From Solirubrobacter ginsenosidimutans (lineage in GTDB: Bacteria > Actinomycetota > Thermoleophilia > Solirubrobacterales > Solirubrobacteraceae), in contig NZ_JAPDOD010000006.1 in assembly GCF_027587205.1 (NCBI RefSeq), forward strand, positions 162,224 to 226,223: a stretch of DNA of 64,000 bases, given 5' to 3'. The notes under the pieces were generated by a model. It did not search any database, was not told where the DNA came from, and worked only from the letters and a program-made list of their open reading frames with translations. Each line of letters starts with the position of its first letter. Positions within the stretch are counted from its first letter, which is position 1. The position numbers were made by a program, and so were the translations under genes. This document shows positions 25,663 through 32,600 of the stretch, in pieces.

Positions 25663-25685
25663 GTCACCGAGAGGTTAGCGCTGAC

Positions 25686-25704
25686 TTGACAGCTGTACAT
25701 GTAC
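25686..25704 (+). promoter_or_regulatory. Promoter/operator between TetR and MMPL genes
   Basis: TTGACA at 25686-25691 is a consensus -35 element and is followed at once by the 10-bp palindrome GTACATGTAC (25695-25704). A TetR dimer bound there would block the -35/-10 spacer. The -10 near 25709-25714 is poor, so the exact promoter is uncertain. Confidence 0.4.
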
Positions 25705-25722
25705 TGATGTTCACTTCTGGGA

Positions 25723-27738
25723 ATGTTGACCGCCCGCCCGAAGCGCACGCTGCTGTTCGTGGTCCTGTTCGTGATCGTCGCCGGGGTCGTCGGAGGCCCG
25801 GTCGCCGGGTCGTTGCAGACCGACGGCGGATTCGCCGCGACGTCCTCGGGCTCCGCTCGAGCGGAGGCGAAGATCGAGCAGGCGACCGGCACCGCCGCCA
25901 CGCCGGGCGTCGTCGCGCTGATGGACACGCCGCAGCGCGCGGCGGCAGTACGCGAGCAACTCGCCGCGCAACCCGGCATCGCAGCGGTCGCCAAGGAGCC
26001 CACGCTGAGCCGCGACGGCCGCTCGGCCTACCTGCTCGCGACGCTCACGGCTGACGCCGACGACGACACCGTGGTCAACGGCCTCCAAGAGCGCTTCCCG
26101 GAGAACGGCGACGTCCTCCTCGGCGGCTCGCTGTTCGCGCAGCACCAGATCGGCGAGTCCGTCTCCGCCGACCTCGGCCGCGCCGAGATGCTCGCCTTCC
26201 CGATCCTGCTGCTGCTCTCGCTGCTCTTCTTCCGCGGCCGCGCCACGGTGCTCCCGCTCGTCGTCGGGATCACCACCGTGCTCGGCACGTTCCTCGTCCT
26301 CACGGCGGTCAATCAGGCCTACCACCTCTCGATCTTCGCGCTGAACCTCGTGATCGGCCTCGGGCTCGGCCTGGCGATCGACTACTCGCTCTTCCTCGTG
26401 ACCCGCTTCCGCGAGGAGCTCGCCAAGGACAACCCGGACGCGGTCCGGACGACGATGCGAACGGCGGGCCGGACCGTCGCCTTCAGCGCCGTGACCGTGG
26501 CGCTGGCGATGATCACGCTGACGGTGTTCCCGCTCGGCTTCCTGAAGTCGATGGGTGTCGCGGGTGCCGCCGTGTCGATCGTCGCCGGCGCCGCCGCGCT
26601 CGTGATCACGCCGGCGACGTTCGCGATCTGGGGCACGAAGCTCTCCGTCAAGCCGCGCGGGCGCCAGGGCGGCTGGTACCGGCTCGCGCACGGCGTGATG
26701 CGCCGCCCGCTGCCGATCGCGCTCGCCACCGGCGCGCTGATGGTCGTCATCGCCCTCCCCTCGCTGCGCGCCGTGTGGACGCCGGTGGACTCGACCGTCA
26801 TCCCCAAGGGCCAGAGCGCGCGCACCGTCGCCGACACCGTCGACCGCGACTTCCCCGGCGGCCAGGGCTCGAGCCCGCTCGCCGTCGTGCTCACCGCGCC
26901 GCAGTCCGAGCGCGCCGGAGTGGAGCGCTACGCCGCCACCCTCGAGACCCGCCCGGGCGTGCGCGCCGTCTCAGAGCCGCGCGCGCTGAACGCCACGACG
27001 TGGCAGATCGACGTGCTGGCGGAGGGCGAGCCGGTCGGCCCGGCGGCCCGCGACCTCGTGGGCGACCTGCGTGACGTCCGAGCGCCGTACCCGACGCTGA
27101 TCGGCGGCGCGGCGGCGGACTTCGTCGACCAGCAGGCGGCGATCGGCTCCAATCTCCCCCTCGCCATCGGCCTGCTCGTCGGCCTGACGATGCTCGTGCT
27201 GTGGCTGATGACCGGCTCGATCGTGCTGCCGATCAAGGCGATCATCATGAACGCGCTGACCGTCGGGGCCTCGCTCGGCATCCTCACGCTCGTCTTCCAG
27301 GACGGGCGCTTCGAGGGCCTGCTCGGCTACACCGGCAACGGCGGTGTCGAGCCGACGGACTTCCTCGTCGCCGCGGCGCTCGTCTTCGCGCTGTCGACCG
27401 ACTACGGCGTGTTCCTGCTCGGCCGGATCAAGGAAGCGCGTGAAGGAGGACTCACCGACCGCGAGGCGGTCGCCGTCGGCGTCGAGCGCACCGGCGCGGT
27501 CGTCACCGCCGCCGCGATCCTGCTCGCGGTCGCGATCGGCGCCTTCATCACGTCCTCGATCTCCTTCATCCAGCAGATCGGCGTCGCCACCGCGGCGGGC
27601 GTCCTGATCGACGCCTTCATCGTCCGCGCACTGCTCGTCCCGTCCCTGATGGGCCTGCTCGGTCGCTGGAACTGGTGGTCGCCACGCCCGCTCACCCGCC
27701 TCCACACCCGCGTCCGCCTCCGCGAGGCCACAACCTAA
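25723..27738 (+). CDS. MMPL-family (RND) transporter
   Basis: A 671-residue membrane protein with the RND architecture: one N-terminal helix, a large extracytoplasmic domain (about 35-155), five or six helices (160-330), a second extracytoplasmic domain, and a final helix bundle (460-650). GLGLGLAIDYSLFLVTRF and ALSTDYGVFLLGRIKE carry the paired Asp-Tyr motifs used for proton coupling in MMPL proteins. Substrates are usually lipids or drugs. The stop codon TAA lies inside a 27-bp palindromic repeat. The divergent TetR gene is the probable regulator. Confidence 0.92.
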   Translation: MLTARPKRTLLFVVLFVIVAGVVGGPVAGSLQTDGGFAATSSGSARAEAKIEQATGTAATPGVVALMDTPQRAAAVREQLAAQPGIAAVAKEPTLSRDGRSAYLLATLTADADDDTVVNGLQERFPENGDVLLGGSLFAQHQIGESVSADLGRAEMLAFPILLLLSLLFFRGRATVLPLVVGITTVLGTFLVLTAVNQAYHLSIFALNLVIGLGLGLAIDYSLFLVTRFREELAKDNPDAVRTTMRTAGRTVAFSAVTVALAMITLTVFPLGFLKSMGVAGAAVSIVAGAAALVITPATFAIWGTKLSVKPRGRQGGWYRLAHGVMRRPLPIALATGALMVVIALPSLRAVWTPVDSTVIPKGQSARTVADTVDRDFPGGQGSSPLAVVLTAPQSERAGVERYAATLETRPGVRAVSEPRALNATTWQIDVLAEGEPVGPAARDLVGDLRDVRAPYPTLIGGAAADFVDQQAAIGSNLPLAIGLLVGLTMLVLWLMTGSIVLPIKAIIMNALTVGASLGILTLVFQDGRFEGLLGYTGNGGVEPTDFLVAAALVFALSTDYGVFLLGRIKEAREGGLTDREAVAVGVERTGAVVTAAAILLAVAIGAFITSSISFIQQIGVATAAGVLIDAFIVRALLVPSLMGLLGRWNWWSPRPLTRLHTRVRLREATT

Positions 27739-27758
27739 AGGGACAGTCCCTTTAGGTT
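27732..27758. repeat. 27-bp palindromic repeat over the MMPL stop codon, copy 1
   Basis: AACCTAAAGGGA and TCCCTTTAGGTT are exact complements around CAG. The TAA at 27736-27738 is the stop codon of the MMPL gene. It could terminate transcription, though it has no U-tract, or be a mobile palindrome. Confidence 0.75.
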
Positions 27759-27800
27759 CGCTCCGCACCGCCATCACGGCTCCTCCGCACGGGCCGAAGA

Positions 27801-27823
27801 TAAAGGGACAGTCCCTTTAGGTT
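27801..27823. repeat. Palindromic repeat over the winged-helix stop codon, copy 2
   Basis: TAAAGGGACAGTCCCTTTA with GGTT following is a 23-bp exact direct copy of 27736-27758. On the minus strand it supplies the TAA stop (27817-27819) of the winged-helix gene. Forty-two bases separate the two copies. Confidence 0.75.
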
Positions 27824-28593
27824 GCGACGCCGTCGATGAGGGTGACGGCGCGGATGATGCCGCCGCCCGGGTGCACGGTCCGGGCGAGGGAGGGTGGGAC
27901 CGTGGGCGAGCGGTCCCGCCAGCCCAGCAGCAGCTCGTCGAAGGCGGGCAACGCAACGCGCGGGACCGGCCCGTCCTCGACGGAGCACGGGCCCGGCTCG
28001 CGGCAGTCGCGCTTGGGCAGGCCGGACCAGTAGGCGAGGTCGTCGCGGGTGGCGCCGGCGTGACAGGCGCCGTAGCGGCGGGCCAGCTCGTCCAACGCCG
28101 CCTCCCGCGAGCCGGGGCGCGGTAGCGAGAGTGCGACGAAGACGCGGTCCGGCGTCAGGGCGACGACGCCGCGCATCGCCGCGCGGGCGAGCAGGTGCAC
28201 GATCGCCTGCCCGCCCACCGGGATGTCGTGCGCCGCCAGGTGCGAAGCCAGCTCCGCCCGCGTCGCCGGGACCCGCGAAGCGATCAGCGAGACCGCCCGG
28301 TCGGCATCGGCCTCGCTCACCCCCAGCTGCCGCAACCGACGCACGTTCGTCGCCTGCATCCGCGGGGCGAACAGCGGGTGCAGCCATTCCAGATCGGAAG
28401 CGTGCACGAGGTGCAGCGTCTGCCGCATCAGCCAAGTGATCCGCATCGAAGCGTCCGGCGCGCCGCCGCGAACCCCCAAGGCCAAAGCCGGTGTCCGCAC
28501 GTCCTGCGCCTGCACCGCGAGCAGATGACGCAGGACGTCGCCCCCGGGCGCGTGCAGCCACTGGCCGCGCGCCCGCAGCGTCGCCTCACCCAC
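27817..28593 (-). CDS. Winged-helix DNA-binding domain protein (HTH_42 type), C-terminus truncated
   Basis: A 258-residue protein of the winged-helix family PF06224 (HTH_42), related to AlkX/YcaQ-type proteins that act on or bind damaged DNA. Seen: LRHLLAVQAQDVRTPALALG near the start, RITWLMRQTLHLVHASDLEW, and LPAFDELLLGWRDRS. Members usually run to about 350 residues; here the chain stops at GGIIRAVTLIDGVAT, just where a further 80-100 residue strand-helix region would be expected. The stop comes from the palindromic repeat, so insertion of that repeat probably cut the gene. GTG 28593 overlaps the upstream YjbR gene by 8 bp. Confidence 0.72.
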   Translation of the reverse strand: MGEATLRARGQWLHAPGGDVLRHLLAVQAQDVRTPALALGVRGGAPDASMRITWLMRQTLHLVHASDLEWLHPLFAPRMQATNVRRLRQLGVSEADADRAVSLIASRVPATRAELASHLAAHDIPVGGQAIVHLLARAAMRGVVALTPDRVFVALSLPRPGSREAALDELARRYGACHAGATRDDLAYWSGLPKRDCREPGPCSVEDGPVPRVALPAFDELLLGWRDRSPTVPPSLARTVHPGGGIIRAVTLIDGVAT

Positions 28594-28936
28594 CCGCGTC
28601 GAAGGCCGCGATCGCCCGCTTGGAGGCCTGGATGCGCCACGCGTCCTCGATCAGCTCGGCCAGCTGCTCCAGCCCCACCGCCTCCAGCCGGACGAGCACC
28701 GCCGGGTACCCGTCGTAGTGGGGCGTGATGAAGAAGACGTCCGGCTCGCCCTTCAACAGCGCGTCACGGTCGGCGAGGTCGATCACGCGTACCACCAACG
28801 CGTCGGGGTTGGTCCGCAGGCGGCACATGAACTTGCCGCGGACCTTCATCGACGGCGTCCCGTAGGACGTCCCTTCCTCGACGCCCGGGAAGCGCGAGCC
28901 GATCTCGACGACGTCCTTCCACTCGGGCATCGCCAT
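28586..28936 (-). CDS. MmcQ/YjbR-family protein
   Basis: A 116-residue small protein. WKDVVEIGSRFPGVEEGTSYGTPSMKVRGK at the start and ADRDALLKGEPDVFFITPHY in the middle are typical of YjbR/CyaY-fold MmcQ proteins, which have a DNA-binding-like double-wing fold but no settled function. It is coupled to the winged-helix gene by an 8-bp overlap. ATG 28936 is chosen; a second ATG two codons later is possible. It diverges from the methyltransferase gene over 18 bp. Confidence 0.85.
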   Translation of the reverse strand: MAMPEWKDVVEIGSRFPGVEEGTSYGTPSMKVRGKFMCRLRTNPDALVVRVIDLADRDALLKGEPDVFFITPHYDGYPAVLVRLEAVGLEQLAELIEDAWRIQASKRAIAAFDAGG

Positions 28937-28954
28937 CAGCCTACATTCCACGGC

Positions 28955-29584
28955 ATGAGCGACTTCGAGCAGCTGGCGAGCGCGATCGACGTGCGCGGAA
29001 AGGTCGTCGTCGACATCGGGTGCGGGGACGGAGCGTTCGTGCGCGCGCTCGCGAGCGCCGGAGCCGACGCACTCGGCATCGAGGTCACCGAGGACGCGGT
29101 CGCTCGCGCCCGCGAGAAAGACCCCGACCACCGCTACGAGCTCGGCGGCGCGCAGGCCCTCCCGCTCGCAGACCAGTCGGTCGACGTCGCGACGCTGATG
29201 CTCAGCCTGCACCACGTTCCCGACCCGAGAACGGCGTTCCCGGAGCTCAAACGCGTCGTCCGCGAGCACGTCTGGATCGCCGAGCCGCTCCCGGAGGGCG
29301 AGTTCTTCGAACTGCTGCGCCCGGTCGACGACGAGACCGAGGTGCGCGCCAACGCGCAGCGGGCAATCGCGGAGCAAGAGGGCTTCGACCGCGTCGAGAC
29401 CGTCGAGTACGAGGTCACGCTCACGATCGGTTCCTTCGAGGCGCTGCGCGACCGCATCCTCGCGGCCGACCCGAGCCGAGCGGAGCGGTTCGCCCAACTC
29501 GAGGCCGGCCTGCGAGAACGCTTCACGCCCGGCGAGTACGTCGTGCCGATGCGTGCGGACCTGCTGCGGAGCGCCGGCCGTTAG
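28955..29584 (+). CDS. Class I SAM-dependent methyltransferase
   Basis: A 209-residue methyltransferase. Motif I is VVVDIGCGDGAFVRAL near residue 17, an acidic residue follows in LGIEVT (motif II), ALPLADQSVDVATLMLSLHHV contains motifs III-IV, and the methyltransferase_11 pattern ends with ELKRVVREHVWIAEPLPEG. The acceptor is not predictable. ATG 28955 is preferred because the upstream open frame is antisense to the YjbR gene. It ends 33 bp before the convergent 1904-residue gene. Confidence 0.85.
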   Translation: MSDFEQLASAIDVRGKVVVDIGCGDGAFVRALASAGADALGIEVTEDAVARAREKDPDHRYELGGAQALPLADQSVDVATLMLSLHHVPDPRTAFPELKRVVREHVWIAEPLPEGEFFELLRPVDDETEVRANAQRAIAEQEGFDRVETVEYEVTLTIGSFEALRDRILAADPSRAERFAQLEAGLRERFTPGEYVVPMRADLLRSAGR

Positions 29585-29617
29585 CACCACCGGCCGACGC
29601 CCCGCCCTACCCCTGCC

Positions 29618-32600
29618 TTACGGCGTCGTCGCTGACAGCGTGAAGGTCAGCGTCTTGCCGTAGCTGCCGGTGAGCAGCGAGTCCGTCGCAGCCACCGGCT
29701 GCTTGAACTCGACGCTCACCAGACGCGCGCCGACCGGCGTCGCCCACGAGGTGAGCGCGAGCGCCGCCCCCGTGGAGCTCAGCGGCGCGAACGCCCCCGT
29801 GTCGGCCCGGACCTGGAGTGCCTGCGGCATCACCGACGCGCCGTTGACGAGGTGACCCGTCGCGGTCGCTGAAGGATCCCGCACCGTGAGCGCAGCCGCC
29901 GTGGCGCTCGACGTCACCGTCGCCGCCACCGAGGCCGTGTAGTCCTTCGCGACACCCGGGACGAACGTGCCGAGGTTCGGCGCGGCGCCGAACGTCAGCG
30001 CGAGCACGCCCGGCACGTTGCCGCCGACCGTGACCGGGACGTCGGTCCCGCCACCGGCCGCGGGCGACACCGTCACCGTGACTGTCTTGGTACCCGACAG
30101 ACCCGCCGGATCGCTCACCTTGGCGACCGCCACGTACGTGCCGGGCGTCGTGTAGGTGAACGACGGGTTCTGACCCGTGGTCTCGAACGTACCGTTGCCG
30201 TCGAGGTCCCACGTGTAGGTCAGCGTGTCGCCGTCGGGGTCGGTCGCGGTGGCCGCGAAGGACACCGCGAGCGGAGCCACGCCCGAGGCGGGCGTCGCCG
30301 TCGCGGTCGAGACGACCGGCGCGGCGTTGGCCGTCGGCGCCACACCGCACGCCGCTGACGGAAGCACGCCCGCCGCGATCTCGATGCCCGCCCCGATGTG
30401 GGACAGGATGCCGGGCTCGGAGAACGAGGCCTGCGTGTGACCGAGGCCCGTGTACCAGGACCGGCCACCGTCGTACTTCTGGCACCACGAGATCGGGTGG
30501 TCGTCATCGACGCCGTCCGACCCGTCGTTCTCCGCGTACGTCGACTCGTCCATCTTCAACAGGACGTGCACGCCGGTGGTGCTGCGCGCACTGTAGTCGT
30601 CGCCGTTGGCGTTCGTCGGCGCCTTGTAGTTGTACCACTCGTCGGTCCGCGTCCAGCGGGCCGGAAGGCCGGCCGTGGACGGGTCCGTCGTGTCTTCCGT
30701 GACCACCGTCGCGGTGGGTGTTCCGTCCGGGTGGTTGCGGAAGTACGCGCCCACCAGGTTGCCGTACCAGCGCCAGTCGTACTCGCCGTCGGCGGCCGCG
30801 TGGATGCCCACGTAGCCCTTGCCGGAACGGATGAACCGCTCGAACGCCGCCTGCTGGGTGTCGTTGAGCGTGTCACCGGTCGTGGACATGAAGATCACGA
30901 CCTTGTAGTGCGCGAGCACCGCGTCCGTGAACAGCGACGCGTCGTCGGTCGAGTCGACCTGCCAGTTCTTCTGCGTCCCGAGCGTCTTGACCGCGGCGGT
31001 GCCCACCTCGATCGAGTCGTGACGGAACCCGGCCGTCTTGGTGAAGACGAGCGCCCGCAGCTTCGCGGTCGGGTTGTCGGCGGCGAGCACCTGAACCGGG
31101 ATGTCCCGGGTCGCGGTGCCGCCCTTGCCGTCGGAGACCGTCAGCTTCACGGTCTTGGCGCCGGCGGTGGTGAACGTGGTGTTCGCGGTGGCTCCGGTGG
31201 CGTCAGCCGTGCCGTTGCCGTCGAAGTCCCACGAGTACGTCAGCGTGTCGCCGTTGGCGTCGTTCGCCGCGGCGCTGAACGCGGTCGCGAGCGGAGCGAA
31301 GCCGGACGACGGCGTCGCCGTGGCGGTCGTGATGACCGGCGGCGTGTTGGTGCCGCCGGAGCAGCCCGTCGCACCGTTGACCTTGAAGTAGTCGAACGTC
31401 GCGGTCTGCCCGGAGCCGTTCACGCCGGCCGTGTAGAGACCGAAGCGCGGCGCGACCATCGGGTTGGTGACCGGATCGCCGACCTTCGTCCAGGCCGTCC
31501 CGTCGTACGAGATCTCGCCCTGGTAGCTGGTACCCGACTTGGTCAGGCGGAGATAGATCGTCGTGACCCCCGCGGGGACGTTGACCTGCGGCTGCGGCTG
31601 GATGATCGTGCCGGCCACATTCGAGCGATTCTCCGAGCGGTTGATCCGCGTGTTGTTGTTGTCGGAGATCGCGTTGAACTTGACGTAGTTGCTGTCGTCC
31701 AGCCAGGCCACGATGCCCGCCTGCTGGAACGAGTTGGACAGCGTCCAGGCCGACAGCTTCGCCTCGAGGACCCAGTCCTCGCTCGTGTGGTCGGCGGTCT
31801 GGAGGATGTAGTTCTTGTTGTTCGGCGCGATCTCGGATTGCACCGTGGTCAGCGTCAGGCCACCGTCGGCGACCTTGTAGAGCGAGGTGTCCTCGCGGAC
31901 GATCCCGTTCCAGCGCGTCTTGTCCAGCGACGTGCCGTTGAAGTCGTCACCGGTGCCGCCGCTGCCCGAACCGGGCGTCGTCAGCGTGAACCAGTCGAAC
32001 TCCGACGTGACGGTCGTCGCCGCCGCATTGCCGAGGGAGAACATGCCGAGGCGGACCGTGCCCGTGGGCAGGTTGGCCGGCTGGCCGACCTGGGTCCACG
32101 TCGTGCCGTCCGGCGACGAGTAGCCCCGGATCTGCGTGCCGTCGGACTCGATCTTCATGAAGAAGTCGGCCTGGTAGGTGGCGCCGAGCTGCGGGCCCGA
32201 ATCGGCCTGCGTGTTGCGCGGCGTGCCCGCCACCTCGTTGATGAACTCGAAGTGCTCGGTCACCGGGTTGGTCGGCGTGTTGTCGGCCAGGCGGTCGAAC
32301 TTCGTGTAGTTGTCATCGTCGCCGTAGACGATCAGGCCCGCCTGGTGGTACTGGCGGTTGCCGGCGTGCTTGATCTTGGCGGTCATCGTGAACGGCCCGG
32401 CCGGAGCCGCGCGCAGCACGATGTTCTTGGCGTTGTTGTCGCCGCCGTAGACGTCGCCGGTCTGCGTCGGGATCTTCAGCGTGCCGCCGGAGACGACGAG
32501 GTTCTGGTCGCGCCGCACGACGTCCCAGCCGGCGCCGAGGTCGGTGCCGTCGAAGTCGTCGCGGTACGACGTGCCGCAGCCCGCGGGCGCGGTGACCTTG

